From Membranipora membranacea (Eukaryota > Bryozoa > Gymnolaemata > Cheilostomatida > Membraniporidae): a stretch of DNA of 64,000 nucleotides. A program made the translations under genes and the position numbers. The notes below the pieces were generated by a model that did no database searches, was not told the DNA's origin, and worked only from the letters and a program-made list of their open reading frames with translations. Where the stretch lies: NCBI GenBank assembly GCA_914767715.1, contig OU612070.1:9195501-9259500 (forward strand), written 5' to 3'. Shown here in pieces: positions 13,001 through 22,800 of this stretch. The number at the start of each line of letters is the position of its first letter. Within the stretch, counting starts at the first letter, position 1.

Positions 13001-13012
13001 AATCTCAGGCAT
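7041..13012 (-). CDS. XRCC1: DNA repair scaffold protein XRCC1
   Basis: XRCC1 is the nuclear scaffold of base-excision and single-strand-break repair; in the known family it binds DNA polymerase beta, PARP1, ligase III, PNKP and aprataxin. Nine coding exons (minus strand, descending): 13012-12767, 12466-12241, 12100-11913, 11350-11101, 10845-10670, 10352-10212, 9658-9556, 7981-7793, 7423-7041. All introns are GT-AG, the phases agree, and the joined frame is 633 codons plus TAG, the length of human XRCC1. The N-terminal domain (1-157) starts MPEIKFEKV and contains GSAFVEVLVG and VTSSLMTP. A Ser/Lys-rich linker follows. BRCT1 (about 306-395) carries ALSGFKNPKR, GAKYSPDW and THLICAF. An acidic DTDDE site fits the CK2 sites that recruit PNKP/APTX. 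BRCT2 (about 540-633) has ELPDF, YVITDDAWD and PHQKYAIVP. Introns hold a minisatellite and TA repeats. Confidence 0.95.
7466..7586. repeat. TA/TATG microsatellite tract
   Basis: Almost pure alternating TA with scattered G and C, in the last XRCC1 intron, close to the acceptor of the final exon at 7423. Reading frames through it give Tyr/Ile-rich nonsense. A length-variable site. Confidence 0.85.
9042..9097. repeat. 27-bp direct tandem duplication
   Basis: Two identical adjacent copies of a 27-base unit that starts ATGCCTAGCCTTATG, in XRCC1 intron 7. Because the copies are identical, it is probably recent. Confidence 0.8.
11535..11728. repeat. 16-bp minisatellite (9 copies) with inverted flanks
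   Basis: Positions 11564-11706 hold nine copies of CCAAAACCAGTGGTCC with few changes (one copy has 15 bases; several end in CA). The array is bracketed by short inverted sequences, AGTTAGCCTTGTCA on the left and TGACAAGGCTAGTTTAAG on the right, so it may be the core of a small mobile element, not a simple satellite. It lies in XRCC1 intron 3, and open frames across it are translations of the repeat. Confidence 0.85.
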
Positions 13013-13486
13013 TCTGTCAATACTGCTGTCCTTTAAATGATTGTTGCAGTATAAATATTTTGTGCGGTGAGTGTTGTATATTTCAATCAATTTCAATAAA
13101 CAGTAGAGTAGAGTAGTAAGTAAGTAATGAGAGAAGAGATCCAATAATAATTAGCCAGTCCATGTAGTGTTGAAAAACTTGTTGTTTCAATAGCTCCAAG
13201 ATAAAGCATTTGAAGGTTATCTTATCAAAATTTGTTCATATCCTACAAGGAACAATTGCTGACACTCTATATGTGGCAAACAGTTTGCTGAGTCAAGAAT
13301 TAGAAATACACTTGACTTCTTGGATAAAAAATTGATGCCCTTCATATGACATTGAAACTAAAGAAAAGTAGACTCACTACAAATTAGTAAAGTGAAACTT
13401 TTCTATTACTGACCAATCATAGGTCTTTGAAATACAAGGGCAGCCAACTTCATTTCTGATTCCTTATAGTAGTCCTCTTCCGTAGG

Positions 13487-13570
13487 CATAAGGAGTTTGC
13501 CAGCCTATGAACTCCCCCCCCCCCCCCAGTTCATGGGGGGGGGCAGTTCACAGGCTGGCCAACTCCTATG
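13487..13570. repeat. Hairpin element with poly-C/G loop
   Basis: The left arm (ATAAGGAGTTTGCCAGCC then TATGAACT) is nearly the reverse complement of the right arm (AGTTCACAGGCTGGCC then AACTCCTATG). Between them are a run of about 15 C, AGTTCAT, and a run of 9 G that can pair with the C run. Non-coding, upstream of XRCC1. Confidence 0.8.
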
Positions 13571-13867
13571 TCTTCTTCCCTCTCCCTACTCTCTCACAGC
13601 ATAACAAAAATTTGTAATCATATTTATTTGTATATATATGTATACAATTTCAGATGTGTAATGTAATACCTTTTCATGAGATAATTTTTGTTCTGCCATG
13701 AAGTAGTAAGATGTTGTACCCTTCATCAAAACAACCACAGCAGTGCTCAACAGAACTAACAGGGAACCTGTCCAGTATTTTTGTACTAAGAATGAAAATA
13801 TAGAAATACCAAGTGTAGCCTGTCTTTGACAAGCTTTGCTAAGGCAGGTTATACCAAGAGGTACTCC

Positions 13868-13947
13868 TGTCTTGACAAGCTTGTTCGGTGGGGGGGGGGG
13901 TAGTCTAGGTAGGCCGCCCACCCACTGAACAAAGCTTGTCAAGACAT
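13868..13947. repeat. Second hairpin with poly-G loop
   Basis: The left arm TGTCTTGACAAGCTTGTTC pairs with the right arm GAACAAAGCTTGTCAAGACA, with one extra base. The loop contains a run of 10 or more G. A partial extra copy of the arm (TTTGACAAGCTTTG) lies just before it, near 13829. Same design as the hairpin at 13487 but a different arm sequence. Confidence 0.8.
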
Positions 13948-14017
13948 GCGCTAGTGTCACACAGGAGTAGCCAACGGATATCATAGGCTACTGGGACTTA
14001 CATGCCTTTATTTTTCC

Positions 14018-14136
14018 AATACAGGCTTATGGGTACTAAAATTCAAAAAATTTATTTTTCCAGCCCAATAACTGACAGATAAGTCATTGGGCTGGAAAAA
14101 TATAAATTTTTGAATTTTACCCATAAGCCTGTATTT
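14018..14136. repeat. Third hairpin, fold-back element
   Basis: Arms of about 50 bases (AATACAGGCTTATGGGTA ... on the left, TACCCATAAGCCTGTATT on the right) are nearly perfect reverse complements around a short loop, ACTGACAGATAAGT. It abuts the LINE fragment at 14145, with which it may be associated. Confidence 0.85.
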
Positions 14137-14144
14137 TTAGGCCT

Positions 14145-14403
14145 ACTTACTAGATCCTTGCGCCTGTCGGACAAAGAAACAATGCTATGACGGTTCATAC
14201 ACTCAGTCACACTATCACGCTTACGTATCCAATAGATCCATCTCATAGCTTTACGTTGAACCATATCAATGGACTTACTCAGTCCTGCCTGATGTGGCGG
14301 CCAAACTTGACTGGCATACTCTAATATGGGTTTGACAACCGAGTTAAAAGCAACCAGTTTCGTTTTTGTTGGAGCCTCTCTTAGATTCCGTTTAATTAAT
14401 CCT
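14145..14403 (-). mobile_element. LINE reverse-transcriptase C-terminal fragment
   Basis: On the minus strand an open segment reads LIKRNLREAPTKTKLVAFNS, then VVKPILEYASQVWPPH, then SKSIDMVQRKAMRWIY and HSIVSLSDRRKDL. This is the familiar end of the reverse transcriptase of Jockey/CR1/RTE-type LINEs (PILEYAS-VW ... VQR-A-R ... L--RR). Only about 85 codons remain, with no start and no surrounding element, so it is a relic. It belongs to a different class from the RLE-type copy at the start of the window. Confidence 0.75.
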
Positions 14404-14464
14404 AATGACCTGTATTTTACCCATGTACAGTATCAGTCTGTCAATAATCTTGGTGGTTGATATT

Positions 14465-15232
14465 ACATATATGGGGCTCCCTGCACACACTGTCTTCAAC
14501 TTCTTCAGAGAAAATAGAGCAATCTTCAATTTCAAAACTCTCATCTGCAGACATAATTCTTCAAAACAACTGGACCGTGGTGTTATCTACTCATTTCTGC
14601 TTAATATGACCCATGTGCTTGAGTTTTGGTTTTGTTTTGAAAGGCTGATGAGTTTAAGCAGGGAGGTTTAAAGGGCAACCAAGGTTTCAAACAACTTCTC
14701 ATTGATGGCCATTGATTAATAGCAGATTGCACCTTCTGCATGGGGAAAAAGACAAAATATAATTCGGATGATTATTCAGCCAGAATTCTTGTGAAACATT
14801 TCTTCCATCAGGTACTCAAACTCAGCTAAAAGAGAATACCACATAGCAGTTTCCTGTTCCTGTTATTATTTAGCCTGTGCTCTATAATTATTACAGCAAA
14901 GTCTTGGAACCTCCCCTAAACTGAAGTGTTACCCAGCTTAGAGTCAGCGACTACTTTGAGTTTTGCATCGCGTAATGCACAAAGCTGATGCTGCCCAGCA
15001 CATTATTTGTTACCCATTAATGCATTGCTGCGAAACCTTGGTTGCCCTTTAAGTTTGTTATTGCTTGGAGTTGTTTGTCAAAAACACCTTATCTGAGTAG
15101 CTAACTCCAAATTGTTGGACTGAATTCCAGTCTAAAATCTTTTATTGATTTTTCATTTAAACTGGCTAAATCTTTTCTTCAATTTCAAAAAACACCCAAT
15201 CTTCAGTAAAATACGCAGGGAGCCCCATATGT
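14465..15232. repeat. Long imperfect fold-back element
   Basis: The outer arms are ATATGGGGCTCCCTGCACA (about 14468) and GCAGGGAGCCCCATATGTG (about 15213). The inner arms are TTTAAAGGGCAACCAAGGTTTC (about 14668) and GAAACCTTGGTTGCCCTTTAA (about 15031). Nested inverted arms in this order indicate one diverged inverted-repeat element of about 0.77 kb. No transposase was seen. Confidence 0.65.
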
Positions 15233-16319
15233 GCACATGGCTTGCCTGTCCCATGACAAATCTTGAATACTGGTAGCATTTGTAACACAGGACAATCCTA
15301 TTGTGCTAAAAAATGTGTCCGTCAAATTGAAATCTACCACACATATGTAAAAGAAAAATCTGCTTATGACAAATACCCATCCGGCAGTGGCCATTGGCTA
15401 TCCGTCTCACCCTCTATCAATCTCAGGGTGAGCCTGTCACGAACCCATCCGGATGGCCATGGAGCAATATTATTTCCTGCAACAATCCCAACCGAATGGT
15501 CCTGAAACAATAATATTTGCTGTAAGCACCCCATCAAGATTGGTTTGGCGCCCTGATTATGAGTGTCTACAACATATCCTCCATTACAAGACCATCCGCA
15601 TCTGTTAAATTTGTGTGCCTTTTATGAAGCCCCAGGTGGCATCCGGCAGTGTTATAGTGCAAACCACACCTGTTCGGCAACCACCGAGTGCAATGCTGAC
15701 ATCAGGCGGTTGCCAAATAGGTACCCGAATGAGTTCTTAGTGCGGTAGAGTCTCCATCTTCTTCAGGGTATTTCAGACACCCTTTTGGGGAAAAGCATAA
15801 GTACGGATGATTGGTGTAAAAGTTTAGAAGTATGACGCAAGTTGTTCGTTAATGTACTAGGCCTGTCCGCCTGTGTCAGATTGTGCTTTCACATTTTTGC
15901 ATAACATAAACAACATGATTTTAGCATGATCAAACAGTATAAGCTGTGGCATATCAAGGTTGCCAGCAACTTGCAGCAACAGTCATAATTCAAATTTCTC
16001 AACATCATATACAACGCTTTCAAAATATGAAGAGCTTCATCTACAAAACCAGGCATACAAAGTAGTACCTAACTGTGAGACAGAGGTTGAGACCCACATA
16101 ACAACTACTGATACATAAGTTCTGAAAGCACACCTTGACGGCCTTGAAGATTCACTATCATGTCATGAGCTAAGCTTGACTGCAACTAGTTTTATCCAAA
16201 TTTGGTGAAAAATTCAGAGGCCCTAGATAACTTTGATATAGCATTATAATGGAAGTTAATCAATCAGACCATTCCTTTATGCATAATTGTATCTTAAGGT
16301 ATCGGTAGCAGCACAAAAG
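15233..16319. other. Intergenic, no gene seen
   Basis: Short open frames at 15263-15505 and 15563-15748 contain repeated CATCCGG-type segments but no recognisable domain. No RNA gene or regulatory element is recognised between the fold-back cluster and the MAP2K-like gene. Confidence 0.4.
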
Positions 16320-16470
16320 TTCGGACAAGCAATATCTTTACTCTTTTATTCAGCATTGTAATCAAATGAATCAGGGAGTTTTGGTTTCATATCCCAAACT
16401 CCTCTAATAAATGAAGCTCATCATTGCTGCAGGAGTTGTCCCTTCTTGGGAGAGTAGGAGACAACTCCTT
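16320..16470. repeat. Copy of a dispersed repeat with short palindromes
   Basis: It contains ATCAGGGAGTTTT, then CCCAAACTCC, then a hairpin at 16432-16468 whose stem is GGAGTTGTC/GACAACTCC. The same order of blocks occurs in reverse orientation at about 50395-50510, inside the COQ8 gene. The shared layout shows a dispersed family; its termini are not defined. Confidence 0.55.
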
Positions 16471-16864
16471 TTTCTTATTCCTTTATTTTCTTTTCCTTTT
16501 TCCCCATCCCACCAAAAGTATGACCCCCTGCTTACACATTTTTGACAACCACTTCCATCCCTTATTACATCACATGTAACACTTGCTCTACTAGTTTATA
16601 AATTAGGCATACTGATTTCCAGATCCTTTTCTCTAAAAAAAAATCCATCAAGGAGAAGGAGTGTGAAAGATTTTACAATCTGTTTACACCACCTCTGTCA
16701 GGTCTCATCATACCAGGGAAGAACAGTCAGAGAGCGGCTTTTTGGTAGTTTTGTAGTTTAAAGGCCGTGTTTGGCCGAGACAAGATCCACAAGTTCAGGC
16801 TCCAAAGGATTGTAATTGGTTAAAGTATTATCAATATTTCAATTTCTCAGATCAAAGATTCAAG

Positions 16865-17818
16865 ATGGCTCATGGTAAAAATAATGATGCTCAGGTTTTA
16901 CAAAACCTGTTTGACACAACAGAACACACCAATTCAGAAATTGCTGACAAGTTGACTAAGACAAGAAAACTAGGAACAGGAGTTTACGGGTATGTTGATG
17001 AGATGCATTGTGAGGCAACTGGAATGCGCGCAGCAGTGAAGACTATATTTGTTTCCACAGACACTGATGAAGAGAAAGAGAGTCATCAGAAACTTGGTTC
17101 AGCATTAAAGCATATTGACCACCCCAATATCAGCAGATTTTATGGATTAGTTCACTGGACCAAAGAAGTTTGGCTTTGCTCAGAGCTTATGGATTGTGGC
17201 ATGGATGTGCTCTACCCTCCAATATATGCGGCAGGTGGTGTCATCCCAGAATCAGTTATTGGGAAGATATCGCTAAGTGTGATCAAAGGGTTAGATTTCC
17301 TGGTAACAGTACACAAGATGTGTCATGGGAGCATCAACACAGCTGGTATTTTAGCATCGTGCGATGGAACTATCAAGATTGCCTCTCCAGACATTATAGC
17401 CTCAAAACTTAAACCGCAGGTAGAGAGAGTGAGAGCGTGCCCTTTAATTACTAAACTATACATCTCCCCAGATCACGCAGTTGTCTATGGTGCTCCTGAT
17501 TTACTAGGTGATGTGTGGAGCTTTGGGATATCTATCCTAGAAGTTGCCCTAGGTAAATTCCCTTATGATACCTGGTCATCAGTGTTTGAACAACTAATGA
17601 GTATTGTAGCCGGTCCCGTTCCTCTCCCTCCTGCTGGAAAATTCTCTCCAATGTTTACGGACTTTTTGATCATGTGTCTTGAGAAAGACAAATACAAGAG
17701 ATCAAACTATAAACACTTGCTGAAGACTGAATTCCTGATGGAAAGTGATGCAGCTGTTGTGGATATGCAATCGTTTGTCACCTCTGCCTTAGATACATTG
17801 AAGAAGGCTACAAGTTGA
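16865..17818 (+). CDS. MAP2K-like (MKK3/6/4-type) pseudokinase, intronless
   Basis: Uninterrupted 317-residue kinase-fold protein, nearly as long as MKK6 (334 aa). MAP2K features: Gly loop GTGVYGYV (37-44), ATP-site Lys59 (AAVKT), ELMD hinge (107-110), IPESVIGKISLSVIKGL, DVWSFGISILEVALGKFPYD (216-235), and a C-terminal sequence corresponding to the DVAD-type region of MKK3/6. The catalytic HRD reads HGS (154-156), so the base Asp is Ser; the loop Asn is Gly161; DFG reads SPD (174-176); the phosphorylatable activation-loop Ser/Thr pair is not recognisable. It should therefore not phosphorylate a substrate by the usual mechanism, though ATP binding is not excluded. The lack of introns suggests a retrocopy, and the intact frame suggests selection. 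A CTCAG acceptor-like site at 16850, 15 bases before the ATG (context CAAGATGG), hints at a spliced 5' UTR. A role as scaffold or decoy in p38/JNK signalling is inference. Confidence 0.88.
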   Translation: MAHGKNNDAQVLQNLFDTTEHTNSEIADKLTKTRKLGTGVYGYVDEMHCEATGMRAAVKTIFVSTDTDEEKESHQKLGSALKHIDHPNISRFYGLVHWTKEVWLCSELMDCGMDVLYPPIYAAGGVIPESVIGKISLSVIKGLDFLVTVHKMCHGSINTAGILASCDGTIKIASPDIIASKLKPQVERVRACPLITKLYISPDHAVVYGAPDLLGDVWSFGISILEVALGKFPYDTWSSVFEQLMSIVAGPVPLPPAGKFSPMFTDFLIMCLEKDKYKRSNYKHLLKTEFLMESDAAVVDMQSFVTSALDTLKKATS

Positions 17819-19717
17819 TGTAGTCTCACTTCTGACTGTGTACCAAGACATATATTATATATATCACATATATCATTATTTCATACCTGAAGAATATAGA
17901 GAGCGATATCGGTCTTATTTTTATCAGCTTTCATAACCAAACACAATAGTTAGAAAGGGCCCACATACTTTTTGCATTTTATATTTTCTTACTAAATTTG
18001 ATACAATCATTCTAATTTTCTCTGGCTCAGATGATTTTCTTTGCGATGTATATCATTATAAAGTCAATGTATGCTTATGTATCTGAAAAATTAATTTGTT
18101 CTGCTACTATTCCCTAAAAAACTGTATGGAGCATTTGTCATGTCACTGGTAGTCTATTTAAAATTACTTTGTCAAAAAAAAAAATTTTTTAATATCTTAG
18201 AGTTATTGTGTCATGTACGAGTAGAAGACAACTCACAGAATATAACAGTATCATCAGCTAGATTCTGCATCTTTCCATGGCCAATGCACAATCACTATCT
18301 TACCTCCCTCATGGGGTAAGTTAGCAATATTTTACGGCTAATAGTATTACATTTGCTTGATCTTGATTTTGAAAAACATTCTCATCAAATGAAAGTTATG
18401 CCAATAAAGAGTTAAAAAAATTTATTTTCAGATAATTAAATAATGCACATTTACGTTTTTTTATAATTCATATAAATGGTGATTGTTACCCAGCAGGTGA
18501 AGGTAGCTGTAAGCTGTAAAACAGAGATTTACTTGATCTGATACCTCTACGATTACTGCATGTGTTCACCCAGAAAGATGTACCCTCATTCATACAGGCA
18601 AGGTAGGCTGTCACTTGAGGCTATAGAATGCCTTGTACATCCCAACCTCACCCCAACTTGACCTTGCATTATTTTGTTCAATCTGTGAAATAAATATTTG
18701 TCGCCATGGTATTTTTGTGAAGAATAACTGATTGGTTGTTTGTTGACGGTTGTGGGTTCTATCTTAAGAAAACGAATAGTTAACCAGACAAGCCCACTGT
18801 GAAGGGAATCAGGCTATGTACCCACTTGGACATAAAAGCTGTAGCAGGTGAGTACCAATTTATTTTGTTTTGATTGTTGCATGTTTAAAAAAATCTTGTG
18901 CTCATACGATCCGAAGGGAAAATTTGAACAAAAGACAATGGTAATTCCCTGTATTGTTTCGTTGGTACTGCCGATGGCGTGTACCATCAGGTGCTTGTTT
19001 GCTCATGCTGTAGTGCTAGTGGACAGGGGTGTAGATGGGGTGTTATAGGGTATCATGTCAAGCTATTCTGTCCAAAGTGGCGATGTGTTACTCGAGTAAA
19101 GATAAAACAGTATAATGATATGCAGCTATATGCTATTAACCATCCAATTACCCAGGTGGGAAAGTTATCCAGCGTAGACAAGATATGCACCATCATTGTA
19201 CCACCTCCGTAATAGTCTATAGAGCTTAGAGCTCCGGTACTTTGGTATGATTGATCATTATACGACGGACATACATGTTTATTGCTCACCCGAGCGAGCG
19301 TCTGTTTTGTCACTATTTCACAGAAAAACAATCAAAGCAACACTAATCTAGGCAGTTGTCAAACCTCTGTGGTTAATAGCATTATATCAGCGACTATATC
19401 CATAGTCTCCGATTATATTATAAAGAAATCGGTACTGATCAATTCCCAAGCCCCGCCCACTCTATCTCAAACTGACCAAACAGACTCAGGAACTAAACAT
19501 ACATGTTTACGTGATATGTCATTGGCCAATGGTCAGGAGAGAGATCAAAGATTGATATCGTGTTTTTTATTTGCATAATGTTACATGCTTACGGTGTGCA
19601 TACGTCCCGCACTTGGAGGGTTTCTGAGAAATGGAGAATTGGGGGCTACATTTTTGTGAGAGATGTACTTTTGCTGAAGGATTCCTGCTGTATTATAATG
19701 CGCTCTACACATCGACA
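17819..19717. other. 3' UTR of the MAP2K-like gene and intergenic DNA
   Basis: The first 0.6 kb is the probable 3' UTR, ending near AATAAA at 18403. An A/T run near 18176-18192 could be a remnant of a retroposed tail, but that is weak. From 18.8 kb on the DNA leads into the BCL11 promoter region. Short open frames here (for example 18848-19578) show no conserved domain. Confidence 0.4.
18403..18408 (+). terminator. Candidate poly(A) signal of the MAP2K-like gene
   Basis: First canonical AATAAA after the stop codon, 585 bases downstream. Another occurs near 18689. Confidence 0.4.
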
Positions 19718-19720
19718 TGG

Positions 19721-19728
19721 TATATAAA
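19721..19728 (+). promoter_or_regulatory. Candidate TATA box of BCL11
   Basis: TATATAAA about 180 bases before the BCL11 start codon, in a locally GC-richer stretch (GGCGCCGCCCATGG just downstream). The position would give a 5' UTR of roughly 150 bases. No transcript data; vertebrate BCL11 promoters are not generally described as TATA-driven. Confidence 0.35.
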
Positions 19729-19899
19729 TCTCGATGACCATAGGCGCCGCCCATGGACTATTGAGCTCGCAGAATGGTTAGGCAATCGAGGTGCTCACTC
19801 TTCCGAAAACAGACTACATCAAAGCAGCGCTGCTCTCGTCCACTAGCCCACACGGCGGCCTTGTAACACGCTGTTGCGCATTAGACCAAGACAGTCGGT

Positions 19900-22800
19900 A
19901 TGATTCTTGAGTCTGACGCAGTGGTACCGACCAACACATTGCCTCCACTCACTGAATGTTCAACAGGCAGCATGACCACACCGACGAACACATCTTCTCG
20001 AAGGAAGCAAGATAAACCTCAACATCTAGTCAGCACCGAATCTCTTACACTCACCTCCGATGGAACTCTTGTATGCGAGCCTCTACATCGGCCTGATAAC
20101 AGTAAGTACAATCATTTATATGGTTTCTCAACGCAACGAGATTGTGACTACTTCTCGTCAAGAATTGCCGTTGGGTTAGGGTTTGTTTTGGATTCATAAT
20201 TTGGTTCAGCTTACATTTCTCATAACCATTCAAAACTGCCCGATTTATGCGAGGCCGACACCTGGGTTCTGAAATGTGCTCTATATCCATCAAAGTATAC
20301 ATCGAGCGGTGAACTATCCAGCTATCTATTCTCACAAACCCTCATTGTGATGATCAATACCTTGTTCAAGGCTATGCGGATTCATATGATGTAAACATTG
20401 GTTGTTCCAACAACCCGTTTGCTGACCCAATAACAGCATTATGAATTTCTCAATGCCACATATATCATGAAGGAGTTACGTTATGCTATTTACAATCAGA
20501 TTCGCTCTAGTACCATCCTGGCTTGTACCTTAACCCATTACTATGTTTTTGTGGCCGTTGGTTGACCTCTAACTCCTTGGGTTGACCTAGCTGTGGATTA
20601 GCCGAGGTCAGGCGGTCAGCTCAGGAATTGGCCATCTGCAGACCATAAAACCAGTCATTAGTCAAAAAGCAGACTGTTTGTTAATTCTTGATATGTTTGC
20701 ATCACATTACAAGTTGGCTCGATCTGATAGGAAAGGATTGTATCCTTTTCACAGCAGTGTTATGATTAACTCGACCTTGGATAAAGTACACGGCTCTCTC
20801 CTTTATTATTCCAATCAACGGTCAGTCAATGAGAAAGGCTGATAAAAAAAGACCTTGTGTTGAGGGCTAACCGAAATCAATAACAAAATTTCCTTTGGTT
20901 ATTAATACTGACCACAGATGAAGCGGTGGACATTTGCACAAACATAATTGCACTATTGCTCTACTTTTACTGCCTTTGTCTATGTAAAAAATGCCTAAAG
21001 AGCAGTCTCAGTCTCGCTAGAAGGCACAAGACCACAGTGTGTATGTTTGTTGTAGCCATGTCCACCATTAGACAAAATAAAAGTCATTAGCCTGTAGAGA
21101 AATTACGGAGCTCACCACTGCAAGTGCATCGATATAGCTGTTGGCCCCGTGCCTGTTAAGTGAACTACATTTCACCACAATAAAAAGCCACTGAGTATGG
21201 TAAAGCCGTTTTTTTACAGCGCACCTGGGTATCATGATGTGGCACATATTTTCATACATATGAAGATAAAAGACTGATACTAACCGGTTCAGTGGAAGTG
21301 GAGCATTCCCCTAATATCTGTATCATTTCACATTTTTCTTAGATACGCCAGAAATATGATTTTAATATAGCTGTGGCCAATATGTTTAGAGGATAGGGAC
21401 TTCCAGTGGACCAGAACCCTGAAATTTTATGGAAGTGCAATTAGAATATGGAATGGAGCTTATTTTGAAATGGTGTTAAAAACACACTATAATTTAATAT
21501 CTCTCAGTGAATAGGTACAAATCTGGACGAAAATCTTGAAGTTTTAGTTTGGCTGACCGCTCATTACAGTTTGGCACTCATGACCCAAAAGGGTTACACT
21601 TTGTCATGTTGTGTTGGCACATGAGAAGGCCATTTGATATTTTTATTTTCTGATTTAGGAATTGAGGTTTTTTATGATAAATGGGCTGTTGAATGTTCTT
21701 GCCCTTTTGCTGATACATTAGCCAACCACAAAAGTTGAAATTAATCAATTTTAATAAATCATTTATGGAGTTATCCATATAAAGGAGTTTAACTGTATGA
21801 TGTTTGCTTAACAGTGGTGGTTTGTCCCTGGATTGCTGGATATCAATCTTCACTATTTTTAAATACAATGATAGAGGAACTGCGAATTTTTGGGTCCTTA
21901 TAAACGGCAAGTTTTACTTTAATTTTAAGTTTGGTCAAATGTAACGTGTCCTTAAAAAAAATGTCCACAGATCCAACATTTATATAGTGTTGGCTTACCA
22001 ATTTATTTAATATATGAATAGAATACCTAGTACCTACCTCTCAAGTGAATTATGTGCATGTAAAAAGTACTATAATGATTTGCCAAAAGTTGGAAAAAAC
22101 CACTTCTGGCGAAACAGATCAAGAGAGGTTGCTTTGACGATCCATTCCAAGAATAGTTTTGGAAGCCATAGCAATATCTGAGAAGCTCGCCAATTAATCA
22201 CCTTGTGTCTACATTGCTAAGATTTTGAGCCAGATCTCGGTCAGCTACCATCACATTCTCAATTTTGAACTGACCAATATTTGCATAATAATATATCGGT
22301 GAGAGCAATTATCTCGACGACAGAAAATATGTGACCCGACCGTCATATAAGTGGTGTGTTGGAAATGGCTCGCAGAGACTGTTCCAACGCTGTGCTCGGA
22401 TGGCGAGCTGTGTGTATTGTAGATGAATTAAAAAATGGGAAGCGATTGATTGGCGTAATATCATCAATGTGATACCTTATAATTTGGGTCCCTTTATGGA
22501 TTAATCCGGATTATAGAAACCATCGTATCATAGCAGGACATTGTCTTAGATCCCAGAGCACTTTGACACGTTAATGGCCGCTGTGGAATTTATGAGAATT
22601 GAGGAAAGATTATGAGGGGTCATTTTCGTCCTTGTCCAATGTTTCTGCTCCAATATGACTCTCATTTTCTGCAGGTTACTAGGCTATTATAGCAAGGCCT
22701 TCATTGCCAATTTTATAAGCAAGTTTATTAGGGAGCAAAAATAATCACTAAAATTAGCTCTATGAATGGTTCTGTTTTTAGATGACAACGATTTAGCTAC

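Noticed and set aside
19631-19846. 71-codon frame just upstream of BCL11
   Set aside because: It contains the candidate TATA box and ends before the BCL11 start; no splice site links it. Best read as promoter sequence.
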